Positions 48,830 to 61,500 are shown, counted from the first letter of the stretch. The stretch: 64,000 nucleotides of DNA from Sarcocystis neurona (GCA_000727475.1 KL647292.1:3743446-3807445); one strand, 5' to 3'. Notes: generated from the letters alone by a model not told the origin. Made by a program: numbers and translations.

Positions 48830-49923
48830 GTGGCGCTCGCACACAACATGTATGCAGTCCGGGAATACAACGCGGCTGGTCCAGCTACAGCGTCCGTCCC
48901 CCACCCGGCTCCTGAACTGAAACACCAGAGGCAGCAGAGGCAGCAGCGGCAGCGGCGTGCTCAGCACCAGCCTCCGCCGAAAGATTTCTCGCAGGACGCG
49001 CAGCTCCGTAATGCATGCATTAGCCGGAACAGAGAGGTGGCAGCGGTGAGGGAAGCGGGCCTCGCACGCGCACGAAGATGCCCGGACCAATTACAGGACC
49101 AGCGTCCAGAAAATCGAAATATACTCACTGCTGTGGAGAAGTGTTACATAATGTCGGCTCGTCTGCGTGCGGACGTCTTGAATAGAAGCATTCAGCATGA
49201 GCGGGCTGCGGAAGTTAATGCCAAGTCAGGTAGAAACCCGAGTGATGCTGAGGCAGTCATGCGGTTGTTGGGCCGGCTTCGTTTGCGCTAGCCGCAGGGT
49301 TCGCCATGAACGTCGTGAAGACTTCACGCAGAACGCAGAATTGTAAAGGCGCAAGTCCGTCGTGAGAGTGCCTTGCGTGTTATAGAAGCTTATTCGGGTG
49401 CGACTTGTCTTACCATACGCGAGAACTCTTGCGCTGCTGAAGTTCTAAGACAGCGGAAGCTGACGCAGGGTGGTGCGGGATAGACGCTGGTTTATCCCGG
49501 GTTTGAGTGTATGTGCGAGTGCGTGTGTGTGTGGGTAGATATGACGGATATGCGTCAGGGGAAAGTCCCACGTCCGCCGCACGGTCATTGCGTTTTTGAC
49601 AGTTGCTTCTACTGAGGGCTGATCGTGCTGTAGCACCACTGCCTCGTCCAGAAGGCACAGTAGACCTGGAAATGCGTCAGTACCATACCGAACAGTTTTC
49701 TGCTGTGGTGTCCAAGACGCGCCACTTTGTACAGACATTCTTCGTGTCTCGCGTAGCCATAGGAGGCACCGCGGGGAGGCATGACGTTTTTTCGTATTTT
49801 TCCTCCCAAGGTAGCTGTGTCTTGGCGCTTGCGTGTATGCTCTTGCTGATAATCAGCTGGCAAGTAACCTCGCCGTATGTGAAGCTCGAAACGAAGACAG
49901 ATGTGAAGCAAGGATTGAAATAA
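48830..49923 (+). CDS. Unassigned protein, at least two exons, C-terminal hydrophobic segment
   Basis: Exons 48830-49229 and 49661-49923 join in phase (G/gtagaa, cacag/TA). Translation is open from an acceptor at 48829, or from ATG 48848 (MYAVREYNAAG). A CAG-rich QRQQRQQRQRR stretch is followed by a charged, probably helical region (ILTAVEKCYIMSARLRADVL, then HERAAEVNAKS) that continues across the junction as VDLEMRQYHTEQFSAVV. The last 40 residues contain a membrane-like segment (CVLALACMLLLIISW) before KQGLK. The helical part recalls the end of sorting-nexin BAR domains, but this is only an impression; no PX domain is seen. More 5' exons are possible. The gene stops 79 bp before the oligoribonuclease start on the same strand. 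Confidence 0.45.
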
Positions 49924-50002
49924 GGGGCACAAGGGAAGACCAGAATCTGAAACACGATACGACAGGAACAAGACAGCAACGAAAAGCACAACCGAACAGG
50001 AC

Positions 50003-50683
50003 ATGGGAGTGGGACGCATGGAGCAAACCACTAAGGACGGCACCGTCCCGCCGGATTCGCATGGTGGCAGACGTTTCGGGTCCGGAGACGGGGCGGGCGG
50101 AGAAGAATGTAGGGGTTTTCTGAAACAGCCTCTAGTATGGGTGGACTGCGAGATGACGGGACTAGATGTAGAGAAAGACCAGATTATAGAAATTGCCGTT
50201 ATTGTGACGGATGGGACTTGCAACACCATCATCGAGGGTCCAACGTATATCATTCACGCAGAAAGTTCGGTGCTGGATTCCATGTCTGAGTGGTGCCGTG
50301 ACACGCACGGGCGTTCAGGCCTCACAGAGGCGTCGCGAAATTCCACGATTTCACTGCAGGAGGCAGAAAAAGGAATTCTTTTATTCTTGGGAAAGCACAT
50401 AGCAGATCTGAAGATCACACCCTTAGCTGGGAACAGCGTACACGTGGATAGGCAGTTTTTGCTCAAGCAAATGCCAAAGCTTGCGAACAGTCTTAGCTAC
50501 AGGGTAGTGGATGTCAGTTCGATCAAAGAACTTTGGTATCGATGGAGACCGGATTCCCCAGCCTTTCAGCACCTCTCTTACGACCACAGGGCACTCGGAG
50601 ATATTCGAGAGAGTATTAAAGAACTCCAGTACTACAAGAAACACTTTTTCGTACTCGGAAAGCCGACAGGGCAAAAGGCGTGA
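50003..50683 (+). CDS. REXO2: Oligoribonuclease (REXO2/Orn family), 226 aa
   Basis: DEDDh 3'-5' exonuclease that degrades very short RNAs (2-5 nt), in mitochondria and/or cytosol. Single exon. Residues 43-210 match the family throughout: PLVWVDCEMTGL with catalytic D48 and E50, then LDSMSEWCRDTHGRSGLT, LAGNSVHVDRQFL with D149, and SYDHRALGDIRESIKELQYY with H195 and D200. All five catalytic residues are present. The first 42 residues are Gly-rich and basic, with no family counterpart; they could be a mitochondrial presequence or disordered leader. The ATG at 50003 is the first in frame; a second at codon 6 is an alternative. It lies 79 bp downstream of the preceding + gene, so the promoter must be short or shared. 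Confidence 0.96.
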   Translation: MGVGRMEQTTKDGTVPPDSHGGRRFGSGDGAGGEECRGFLKQPLVWVDCEMTGLDVEKDQIIEIAVIVTDGTCNTIIEGPTYIIHAESSVLDSMSEWCRDTHGRSGLTEASRNSTISLQEAEKGILLFLGKHIADLKITPLAGNSVHVDRQFLLKQMPKLANSLSYRVVDVSSIKELWYRWRPDSPAFQHLSYDHRALGDIRESIKELQYYKKHFFVLGKPTGQKA

Positions 50684-50778
50684 AGATTTTTGTGGCCTAT
50701 CGTAAACCGCGAATCACAGTCTTGTAGCTCGAGGGGCTGCTCCCTAATGTGGTTGTTGCGTGTGCGTTAAACAATGTG

Positions 50779-50791
50779 TTTTGTTAACAAA
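50779..50791. repeat. Short palindrome after the oligoribonuclease stop
   Basis: tttgttaacaaa, a perfect 12-bp palindrome about 95 bp downstream of the stop codon. It may be chance. Confidence 0.5.
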
Positions 50792-52898
50792 GTTGTAGCA
50801 CCTCCGTATAACCGTTCGACTGCCACTCGTAGATACCAAGTACATCTTCCAGCGTCCAGTTTTCACAGGCTGGCGAACAAGTCGGATTGCAATAGAGCAG
50901 CAGGCACGCGGCGGTGTCGGTGCGCACTGTGGTGCGAGCCTGGCTGGATTGTGAGGTGAGGATGTGGCGTGACGAGAGGAGCGGATGTTCTGTTTCCAAA
51001 CGGAACGGACGGCTGCACTCCACAGGGTGATGAATAGATTAGTATCTGGAAGATGAAAAAGGGAGAAGCGAAACTGTACCACAGCGGTCATCCCTGTTGT
51101 CGGTGCAACGATCGATTTGTTGTTAGACACACAAGATGACGGATTTCGTTGTTTCAACTACCTCTGTCCATCTATGTAGAAGTTACCTGCCGTGTGTACG
51201 TGTACGGAGTATGCTAGCTGGTGGACTCTAGGATCACAGCCTGCTTTGTAATGAACAAGGTCGCACGCCGAAATCCGAGCAGCCTTACTGTCCAGCGAAT
51301 GAGTTTGATCGTGGAAAGCAAAGTTCAGCTTATCGTGCGAAGGTGTCCTTCTACTGCGGAGACGAATACCGAGCCGCATCGTGGGGTTCGCGGACACCTA
51401 CAGTGTACAAGCTATCTTGTACATGAACCTTCCTCCCATCTATTATGCGTCCCCGAGCGGCATATGACCGGGTATTCCCCTCCGTGCGTGTAAACTCCCA
51501 CAGCAGTGGGAGAACTACGTTGACCAGGAGGGCTGGCTTCGTGCACGTGCCCACAAACACGCTGCCTAGTATATTAGCTTGTTACAACGCTAATCAATGA
51601 GGTAATTACAGTATGTATCCTGTAAGGACTCCCGACGTCGACGACAGAGCCCGACAAACTGCTTACAGAAAGTAGTACGGGTGTGACGTGCCACGTACTG
51701 CGCTGGAATTATTCGTCTCACTGCGCGTAGACCGATTTTGCCTCTCTTGATAATTCTAGCCGTCTGTCTGCCAACTCTCGGACGTCGTACTTGTCGTATT
51801 ATGTTCACTGCAAACCTCTTTTCGTACGGACTGGTGCTGTGACAGGTGTGTTATGATTGCACTGAAGATCGTACAGTGATTCGACTCCGCCTACATATAT
51901 AACGTCTCTTCACCTGCACGCAGGTGGAACTGACGGACTGTTTTCTGTGCACGCGTCGTACTTGATAGGAGGTTCTCACTTGATGGGGAAAATGCTACGC
52001 AGTGCGTCGTAATCTCGGGAACACACTACCACGTGTATAGCTGCAGCGGTCCTTCCATATATTGGGGCACGTATACGTTGTTTCATTCTTTACGTGAACA
52101 TGCTTAGAACCACTTTCTGCTGTTGAAAGCGTATGGATTATACGTGTTTCTAAATAATCCGTAAAGCGTAGTGCACGTGCACATGCACATGTAACAAGGG
52201 GACCTGTTTCCCTTGTATGCGGTCAGCTCGTAAGTGTCTTCGCCGGTCACACCTGGCACGTATAACTTACCACGTGTAGATAATGGGGAACATGGAAATC
52301 TTTCAAGAAGTTCAGAAAACATGCTCAGCAGCATGTGTCCTCAGATGAGTCGTCTCCACTGTATTACATGACTGCATGTGAGCTGCCGGGGTCACAAGGA
52401 TGCTTAGACGCAATACTGATTTTTCTGTCTATCCACCTTAGCATATTGGACTAGGAAGGGCGCGACATGCACTAAATACATAACCTGGTCGTCCTTCTAC
52501 TGCGCACATCACACGGCAGCCCCTAGGTGTAGAAGTGCGCGCTAACAGTGCAAGACTCGAGAGGCTGCTCTCAGGTCATCGTCATACTTGCGCGGTACAA
52601 CTAGTGACAGAGTTCTTTTCTTACAAGTAGGACCTCCTTTGTCTGTATGTGCACGTGAATGAATTTTGCTGGTGATTTTCACCAGCGCACACGCACGCAT
52701 CCGGATGGACTTCTTGTTGTGTACGGGCTGTGAAACGGCGGTCGCTCGTGTGTTCGCAGCTGTGGTTTGTACCCGTGTACGTATGTGGACACAGAGCTAC
52801 ACTTGCGTACGAGGTCATGTTTACCTGGAGGACGCACGTACGTCAATTGACCGTCTGTATGTATCAATGGACACATCGAAATACACCATTGCGTGCAG

Positions 52899-53045
52899 GT
52901 GGAGGTCCGCGTGTGCGGTGTGGATGACATCCCGCTTGCCTGCCGCATCTTGACGTGCGACATCATTTTTGGACGACAAGGCCACACACGCGAGCGACTT
53001 TGGGATTACAACCACGGCGCTTGTGTTTCCAGCGGCTTCATTTTG
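52899..53045 (+). CDS. Candidate exon, unknown protein
   Basis: Acceptor tgcgtgcag and donor gtagac enclose 49 codons in phase 0. The peptide starts VEVRVCGVDDIPLACRILTC and ends WDYNHGACVSSGFIL. It has a beta-strand-rich, C2- or B9-like feel, but no family could be assigned. Another + frame at 53358-53490 (MADLDMDPLIGWVDS, then VPLYIVGNLTPKD) may belong to the same gene but does not join in phase. Confidence 0.25.
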
Positions 53046-53993
53046 GTAGACATGCCTTTTCAGAATGAAAGAATAAACATGGTCACAATATTACGGTTAT
53101 TATCCCAGTGCACGGATGGCTTACGGAATGTGGACGTCTTCTTGTATCTTCCAGTTCCTGGATCGTGCACTTGTCAGTCTTCTGGTTCTCACCTCGCAAG
53201 TCAACATAGAGCGTCCGTGAAAGCATACGTAGTAACCTCCACGTAACAAGAAATATGTGCACTCACTTCCTCTGCTGTCTATCTGCCTGCTGACTGCCAT
53301 GGGAGAAGGTGTCGGCAAAGAGGTGCATATCTTGTGCCTTCACTCCTACATATGGCTGATCTCGATATGGACCCGCTTATAGGATGGGTCGATTCGCCAG
53401 TCGTTCCGCTGTACATTGTCGGTAACCTAACCCCAAAGGATGCACATCTCGAGAAATATTCCGTAGAATGTGTTGGATTTCTCTTTCTCACCTAGATTCC
53501 ATTGACACAATGGAGACGTCGTTGTGAACAAATGTACAGAACGACGTGTACCATTTGGAAGTTTCGGCTGCAGGATTCACCGGTGGTGCAGCACACGGTG
53601 GAAAGTGTTATTAGTGTGGACTTTCCAAGCAGTCCCGCTGCACGACGTAATCTATTACGTTGTTTTTTTCAGTACTGTTCACATACTCTCGCGAAGGTGT
53701 TGTTTGTAGGCCCACAGATATGTATGTTCGGCTACGGTGCACCTGCAGCGTGGAAATCTAACCTAAATAGTGCTGTACAGGGTTGGTGGCGTACAGAAAC
53801 TCAAAAAGTTGTGGGTGTGTAACCGCTCCAGTACTGATTGAGCGCATATTTCTTAATTTGTCCCTGCTTCTCATAGGCTCAAACTTCACAGATAAACCTC
53901 ACCGTGAATGACGCCAGTTGGTGGCGCCCCTAGGCCAGCGTCGACGCATAAGGCGGTAGAAAGAATGGTTAGCATTACTTATTTTCTGAAAAT

Positions 53994-54293
53994 TCAGTTG
54001 AGTACGTGGCTGGGTGGATGTCTGCCTGGTCGTTTGCTTATCAGCTTACAGGAATGGACAGCACTCGTGTGTACTTTTGCAAGAATTATTGACCCCAGCT
54101 CACTCAACTCCTCTGCACATTTTTCCCCGTTGGACCGAGAAACCTGCACACCTGTAGGAGACTTCAGCACTTCTTTGCACGCGTGTATAAGACTGGAAGC
54201 TCCATAACGTACATAGACGTTGTTTATCAACGCCGGTTCCACGAAGCCAATATTTGTTACGTTTGCAATTCCTTGCCTATTCTTCCTCACCAT
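53994..54293 (-). CDS. Small unassigned ORF, possibly Alba-like, 99 aa
   Basis: ATG-initiated minus frame beginning MVRKNRQGIANVTNIGFVEP and reading NNVYVRYGASSLIHACKEVL, then GVQVSRSNGEKCAEELSELG. Spacing of a VxV strand, an LIxxA helix, a strand with Gly and a second helix resembles the Alba/Rpp25 nucleic-acid-binding fold, but the match is weak. The + strand is also open over 53908-54207. Treat as a hypothesis. Confidence 0.25.
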   Translation of the reverse strand: MVRKNRQGIANVTNIGFVEPALINNVYVRYGASSLIHACKEVLKSPTGVQVSRSNGEKCAEELSELGSIILAKVHTSAVHSCKLISKRPGRHPPSHVLN

Positions 54294-55052
54294 TTTGCGT
54301 GATCCTGAAGGTGGCGAGGAAAGCTGCCGACATGTGTGCCTCTGTCTGCGCGTGGGTGTGTCCAAGCATCGGCAATCTGTTCTTGTCCATAAATGCATAT
54401 ATGTGTGTGTATACATGCATGCACGCGCGCAAGTTCGTTTTGCATTGAACGTACGGTCTCAGCTGTGTGAGGAACACACTCGCGGGAGGTGAGTTACCCA
54501 TAATTCTCAGTGCTAGACGGAAACATATGTAAATACGTGCAGGCACTTTATAGTGTACACAATTGTATCCAAAAGTGTGACTACGTATACATAGATACAC
54601 CCATGCGTATGCAGGCAAACAATGTCCGAATATCGAGTTCTGCAGGTCACGAACTTGGCAGATTCTCCGTCTGGTGCACGCTTTCTGGCAAGATCTACAC
54701 TGAGCAGAGAGTTCTGCAGAGCACTCCCGGAAACATTGTTCCACGTAATGCAGCATTCAAAGGAACGCTGCAGGCTGCCCGTCCTGCATTCAACGCGCGG
54801 CATGAAACCTGCACTAAGCGCACGTTTGCGTCTCGTCTAATCTCTTTTTGATTGTCTCCACGTTTCGAAATTTACGCTTGTGTACCGCACGTCCCGCCTT
54901 CCCCATTCCCTGTGTGACCTCTTAGTTTCACTGCAGAGACTTGTGTGTGCAGTCTGCGTCTCCTCCATCCAGGTGGTGGCCTGTTGAAATACCCTCTGCG
55001 TTAATCTGTCGGTGCGACTAAACGACTGGTACATCTTTTTAGGCCAGCCTCC

Positions 55053-55682
55053 TTACCTGGCTTCCTCTGGTCCCACGCTAGTATATCGTTGTATTCCAGA
55101 TTGAGTCGTTCTCTTTACGGCGCGCACAATCGCCACAAAGTAGATCTTTCTTCCATCTTTACCAAGTTTGTAAAAGTAGACGTAGTTGATTGGTGACTGC
55201 ATATGCTGCATGTTTGCCTGCGGTATACAGGCGAGGTACATGTATCTCGCACTAGATCACCTTGGCGTATGACGTGGACCACACATAACTTACGCCTTCT
55301 CAATCTGGGAGGCATGCAGCGGTCAACGGGTCAGTTACGCCGTATTCGCTGTTGAGTGTACGTGTGATGTTCTCATTTTTCCTACCTGTGAGAGGGCCGT
55401 CCTCTCTACGTTGTCGCCCTTACTGTTTCACCTGCTGCGTGTGGTCCCATTCGTCTTTTTCGAGAGAGCGTACAATGTTCTTTCTCGGTCCTGAAGTGAC
55501 CCTGAGATATTGATGCCTCGTTGCTGTCGTAGCTCCTCTGCAACTGCGCTGGTGTGCGTACCAGTGCCACCTGTAGCGTCGCTGCTGCTACTGCCGTCGC
55601 TGTCGATGCTACTGCTGCCGTCGCTGTTGCAGCTGTTGTTGGTTACCTCGCAGGTGGCATTGCTGGTGCTGTTCGTCACCAA
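55053..55682 (-). CDS. Candidate two-exon fragment of an unknown minus-strand gene
   Basis: Exon A (about 55682-55434) ends in EELRQQRGINISGSLQ and ALSKKTNGTT before a gtgaaa donor. It begins in a Ser/Asp run encoded by AGC repeats. Exon B (about 55262-55058) reads ARYMYLACIPQANMQ, INYVYFYKLGKDGRKIYFVA and RAVKRTTQSG before a gtaagg donor. The two join in phase 2. The acceptor lacks a pyrimidine tract and no family is recognised, so the model is tentative. Confidence 0.25.
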
Positions 55683-56335
55683 GATACTAGGGCTCTAATC
55701 TGCTGCCCGTCCCCCTGTCGCATAGCGGTGGACTGCTGTAAGTGCTGTTGCTAGCACTGTTGACTACGCTTCTTGGCTGCTGCTGATGCTGCTGTTGCCG
55801 TCGCTGTTGCTGCTGTTGTCGCTGCTCATCTTGTAAAGGTCGTGCCGCAGTTGTTGTTCGTCGTCACCATACCACGACTGCTGATGTGCTGCATGCCTTA
55901 CTGTCTCACATTATGGGGTTGTTTCTTCAGTGCGGCGGGTAGTACTGTTGATGGCTGTGCTACTTCTTGCTGTTACTATGGCCGGGTGGTGCGCGACAGC
56001 TGGTGGCACGGGAGGAGGCGTTACTGGCGCGCCGTTATAGCTGCTGCAATCTGCGCTGGGGCTGCGGCTTCTTTACTGGTGACGCTGCTGCCGCTGCAGC
56101 TGCTGCTGCATCTGGTGCTGCTGCTGTCCTTCGCTGTTGCCGCTGCTGTCTTTACTGCTAGCGCTGTCTTCACTGCTGTTCTGTCTGCACCGCTCTGCTG
56201 CAGGTCTCCCTGATGGTGATTCGTTCAGTTGTGTCGCCGTTTGTCAAGAAGAGGAAAAGGCGGGGGAATCCCGCTCGATGCGGCTGCTGCTATTACCAGA
56301 TAGCGACGACGCTCGAAGGCAGCTGCTGCTACTGT
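55545..56335. repeat. CTG/GCTG-rich tract
   Basis: About 800 bp dense in CTG trinucleotides on the + strand. Frames here are open but read only as Ala/Leu/Cys/Val low complexity. It resembles the CTG tracts inside AP2 intron 1 and the uridine phosphorylase introns, which would suit an intron of a + gene. Confidence 0.8.
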
Positions 56336-58566
56336 GACGACCTCGCTGCGGAAGATGATCGCACGCACCGTAGCACTTGGACCTAAGGCGGCGGACAACA
56401 TCTTCGTACGCATGCGCGACACTGCTTATACTTTTTCGTCTCTTCCTTCGCATATTTCTCGACGATTCTCTTGAATTTACTTCTTCTGCTTTGTTTCCTC
56501 GGTTTTGTGTAGGGTTTTGTGTCTCTTCTTGTGAACACTGCTTTTTAAGGTGTCTTACGTGGGTGTCACGTCTCCGCGTCTCGTCGAGCTACGAGTAGGA
56601 GGGATCGGAAGAAAGACCGCATCCGTTCCATTTTGTACGAGAGAAATAAAATGGTGAGGCTTGACGTTTTATGAGTAACGGACTGCGGGATCCGCCTCTG
56701 AATTTCCGAATAGCGGGGGTCCATTTTATCCCACATCAGCGGCCCAGCTCTCCGAGTACATAAATAATTACATGTTTGACCTCGTAGATCCGGCTTGTTA
56801 CGTACGTATATCCACGGCAAGTATGCGTACAGGATGGTTCTCTAAGTACGATAGAGCAATCCACGTGCAGCGTGTACGACGACATCTAAAGATGTGGGTC
56901 AATCTTTACACAGTGATCTATGTGGTGGGCAATTAGCACTGCCTGCCCGTCTTGACTGGCTCCGCCAATTCACAGTCTCTACCGTCTATTGTTGCGCAGC
57001 TAGTCTACCCCTCGGTCACATGCGCTTCTTCCCAGTCCTTTCCGCTTACGTGAACGCGTGTATTCTCTGCGTTTTACGAAGGCTGCACAAAACTGTCTCA
57101 TTCGCTCGCACCTTGTACGCAGAGCAAGTGAGGATGTTCAGTACGGTTTGCAGCACGCGCGCACGAGTGGGTGAAATGAGTTTTCACTAAGGGTGTGGAC
57201 CTTGTCTAACCAAAACCTTCGTTCACGAGCCCTCTCCTGGGCTTCCGAACTAGAGAAGCTTCACGCCTTTTCTAACATGTAAAGCAAAGAGATTTTAGAA
57301 GCAACGTCTTCGAACTGCGAAGGACCAAGCGTGCGGGTCTCCGTAGGTGGGAGTGGTCAGGAGCGAAGCCGTTCCTTTGCGACGGTGGAAGAAACACGAG
57401 ATTCCCGTAGTCTGCTGAAGTAGGAAGGCATATATGCACAGGTGATGCATGAACGCGAAGACACTTCAGTGTGCCCACGAGAGGAAACGTGAATGCTCCT
57501 AGAAAAAGCCGAGGTATGCACAGTAGAGGCCGTCAACCAAACACGTGTACGTGCGCGTGCTGGTAAGCGCAAGCGAAGATGTCCAGATCATCTTGAGACC
57601 GACAAAAGTGGGTGCAGGTAGATAAAAAACGCGGGGATGTATGTGCCTTGAGAGGGGAGAAGCGAAGGTCTGCCCTTGACGCGGAGGAGCGGTGAATACC
57701 CGTAGAGTCGCCTTTAAGCTGGTGGGAGATAGAATTTACCGGGGACATGTCGTATAGCGAAAACTTCTCTGGGGACGGTTGTACTGCAGTAGTAGAGAAA
57801 CACAAAGGGACGGAGTGAATCGTTTTCTGCTGGAAATACAGGAGGAAGAAAGGGTAACCACGTGGGTCACCTTTTCTTGAAGAATTGGAGCCGCTCTGTC
57901 TTTTTGCCGAGTTGCGTCGTTCTACCCACCTGGCTGACAACAAAGGGCGGAGGGGGGAGGGCGACTACCACCTCCGAGTAGCTACCAATGTATCTACGAA
58001 GTGCTGCGGTAGACGGGTGGTCATGCTCGGGACAAGGCAAGTCCTACGCGAAGGGTGTTGAGGAGAATTCACAAAACATGCGGCTGTGTGAACGTGTAAG
58101 GGCGCGCCATGCACGTTCCGCGTATTCTCCCTGTATATGCGTATACATCTATTATGTGTTGGACTCTCATGTACATAAAAGGTGCCGGTGGCCGTAGATG
58201 CTGGACTACATCTATGTACTCCTAAATCTTCGTCGGGGGACCACACATACGCTGGATTATATATCCGTACACACACGTGTAGCTACTGACAAATACCCCG
58301 ATGTCCGTCGGTGCCGGACTGCGTCTGTGTACGCGTAGACCTTCCCCGGGGGACTCTGTTTATGTTCGTGTACTCTGCAGCTTTACGCACCCGCATACGT
58401 GGATGCGTCGTCTCTGCTCCTTCCGTCTCTCTCTGTTAAGCTAAGGGCTTGTATTTTCACTTCGGCAACTGCAGGTGTCCTTGCGTGCGTCGCCGTGCGT
58501 GGCCTGCCTGTGAAGCAGTGACTGCCTGCCGGTTCCCTTTTTGGCGGTGCTTCGTCTGTTGTTCAG

Positions 58567-61500
58567 GGGGAGGGCAGCGATGTCTTCTGCACCACTGACA
58601 ACCGCACACTTCACCTCGGCGTGAAGGCGGGAGAGTTGTCGCCTCTCATTTTGACCGTCGGCTGCCAGCAGCGCGCTCGCTTTCTTGCGGATGAGTTGCT
58701 GACAGATGTCATCGCGGTAATTTCTCCTCGTCTCTTCGTAACTCTCACAGGTGAGGAAGCTGGACCCTCCTCTCGATCTTCTTCGTTTCGAGAGGGGAGA
58801 CGCGTGAAAGTATGCGGATGGGTGACGAGGTGTGGGTGTACACACAGTAATGGTCAAGCAGTCGCTTGCGTCACCTTCTGCTGCTGTGCGCTTCCGTCAT
58901 CCCCACGCATCTGTCTCGACTGCGCCGCCTGCAGTTGCCGCTGACCTGAGACACGAAGACGTCGGTGCGTGCTGTTCACGTGTTCTTCTCTGCGGACTGG
59001 TCGCATATGATTGTTGGGCGCCTTTCCTCGTCTTTTCTCCTGAAGGTTTTCCTGTGCGGGACTTCGTCGCGCCTTTCTCCGCTTCTGCGCGTCTTCTGGA
59101 GACGTCCTTTCTTGAGGACTTCCGCTGCTGTGTCCGTCCCTTCACCCTTGCACTGTCCACGTTGCTCTCGATTTCTTTTTACATGGCCGTCACGCGACTT
59201 CGTTTGCGTTACTCCGGTGTCTGCCCGTCGTCTCTCCTCTTGTCTCCATGCGTTGTGTCTTCCCGAGTTCTACACTTTGTTCAGTCGCGTCTTTCTCCTG
59301 ATCACGTCCTCGGCTCCCCTTCCCTTGGCTTCCCCTCCGTTCGTGTCTGTGCTTCAATCTACCTCCGTCTCTGAATTCCTCTACTTTTCTTTCTCTCGCG
59401 CTCTGCATTACTCACATCGCCTCTCCTAGCTGGCGGTGTCTTCCGTAAACTCTTCCGCGTGCCGTCTTTATCTCTCTTTGCGGTCTCTCTTTCTCTCTGT
59501 CGCTTTTTTCTCGTGAACGCTCATCCGGCACTTCGGTAGTCGCGTATTCACTGCTGTTGTTCTTAAATGCATTACACAAGGCTTCTCAGTGTAGTCACAT
59601 GGCAGCGGACGCGAAAGGTATTTCCGTTCGTTTGTGCTGCTGAGGAAAAGGACACGAGAAGTCACCCAGTAGTTCAACAAGGTGTTCATGCACGCCGGTA
59701 CGTGAGCTTCTGTGAGTGTGGTACCCGCATGCAGAAAAGGAAGAGGCGGTCTGAATTTTAAAATTATTCACCAGCTTGTGTGGACATTCGGTGACCCGAA
59801 GAACGCGTGACCACCTCCGTAGACGCGCTCCTTTGTAAGGAGGCATCCTACGTATTTCGACTGTATACGTGTGTACACATATATATATGTGCAGGTGTAC
59901 GTTTGTATAAGTAAATACACACGCGTGTATATATGTGTGTATACACGACGGAGAGAGTACCCGTCGACGTCGGGGAGATACCCACCCCTCCTACTACTAG
60001 CAGTAGTACTACGAAGCAAAGAGGGATATCCCTGTCGACAGCGCGTGACCTTGTCCACATACGACGACGAAGAACGGCGTTTCCTTGGTGTCTAGGTTAC
60101 TACAAGAACGTACGAGTATCGATCGTGGCCATAGGAATGGGAGCGGCAGCGATGGACTTCCTTGTGCGCGAGGCGTCGCACGTGCTGGAGGGACGCTCCC
60201 TGGCAATTATACGTCTCGGGACCTGCGGGATCTTCTTGCCAGACGCTGCCCCAGGCACACTCATGCTAGCGGATAGAAGTGCGTATTGCTACAGGTACAT
60301 CACTCCTATGTGTACCGGCTTCTCTCATTTGTGGCGGCGTGTTCTAGAGATGCACACAAGGCGTGCATCCACATATATATATATACATATTTGTCGCTGT
60401 CAACCACACACATTCCCTCGTACGTGCACATACGCATATATATCTCCTTGTCACGTACATTCCTTCGTGTATGCATATGTATATATATAGATAACTGTTA
60501 ATCGTATGCATTCCTTGGTATGGTATTACTGGTACACACGTGCTTGTGTATATGTGCCGCTATCAATTATATAAATTCGCTCTATACATAGGGCCTTTCT
60601 CGTGTGTACGTATAGCGGTGTCACACACACACACACCAGACAGCAAGTCTCTTTGCAGGAACAATCAGTTGGCGTGTACATGCAGGGGATTGCGACGTGC
60701 TTTTATGACGCTTGAACGCTCACACGTGGTCCCGCCTGTCTTCGCGCGTGCGCCTTCCCACGGAAATAATACACGTGCTCAGATCGACTGTACGGGGTGG
60801 GCACGCGTTACTAGCACGTAGCTCTACCTCTCGCAATGCAGAACAGGTTTTCAAGTATATTAGTGTGTACCCGGTGGGACTGTGTATGCACGTACACATA
60901 TGTGCATGTGTGTGTGTATGTATGTACGTAGTAGTGTCTGACGGTGAAGAAGTGGTCGTTGTTGACACGCCCCTAAATTTTCGAGCTGTCAGCAAATGGG
61001 TGTCTTAGTGATTCCTCGACAACACTCGCATACGCGCGCTTATATTCGCGTGTGCATGTTGTATGTGCGTTCACCCACATATGTAATATATGGATATCAT
61101 GCGTGTTTGTGTGTATACGCATGCGTTCGTGTATGTGTATCCATGTGCGTGCGGACTCGGCGTCGGTGGGAGTCGCAGTTGCGGCGTTGTATCACGCGAT
61201 CTCGTTCGCGAGTTCCTCTCCGGAAACGTCGATCATGTATTTCCGCAGCTCTTCCTATTTGCATGTGTCGATTATACTTATATGTTTGTGTAGGTGAAGC
61301 TGCGTGAGAAGCCGCACCTTCACTTCTCTCACTTCCCCCGCCGGGACGAGCAGGAGTTTTCCTTTTCTTGCCGGTGGGGCTGCGTGGGAGTGTTCCCGTG
61401 TGGCGCGTTTACATATACAACTGTCTGCCTACACGCATGCATGTGTTTGTTTCCCTCTCTTGCCGTATTGACGCTCTTGCGCGTGTACACGCTCGCCAGA

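Larger units (their letters stand above)
50684..58566. other. Interval upstream of uridine phosphorylase, weak exon candidates
   Basis: No gene named. Competing frames at 50784-51415 on both strands have Cys-rich, fairly protein-like translations; one + frame contains PYCPANEFDRGK and then SFYCGDEYRAASW. Further candidates are listed separately. The first coding exon(s) of uridine phosphorylase must lie here, but could not be identified. Confidence 0.35.

Noticed and set aside
54837..55034. Minus ORF with charged, protein-like sequence
   Set aside because: Only about 20 bp separate it from the donor of the candidate exon upstream, too short for an intron, and the phases disagree; not joined.
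58832..59374. 180-codon + ORF
   Set aside because: Within the pyrimidine-rich uridine phosphorylase intron; phase of the flanking exons joins perfectly without it.
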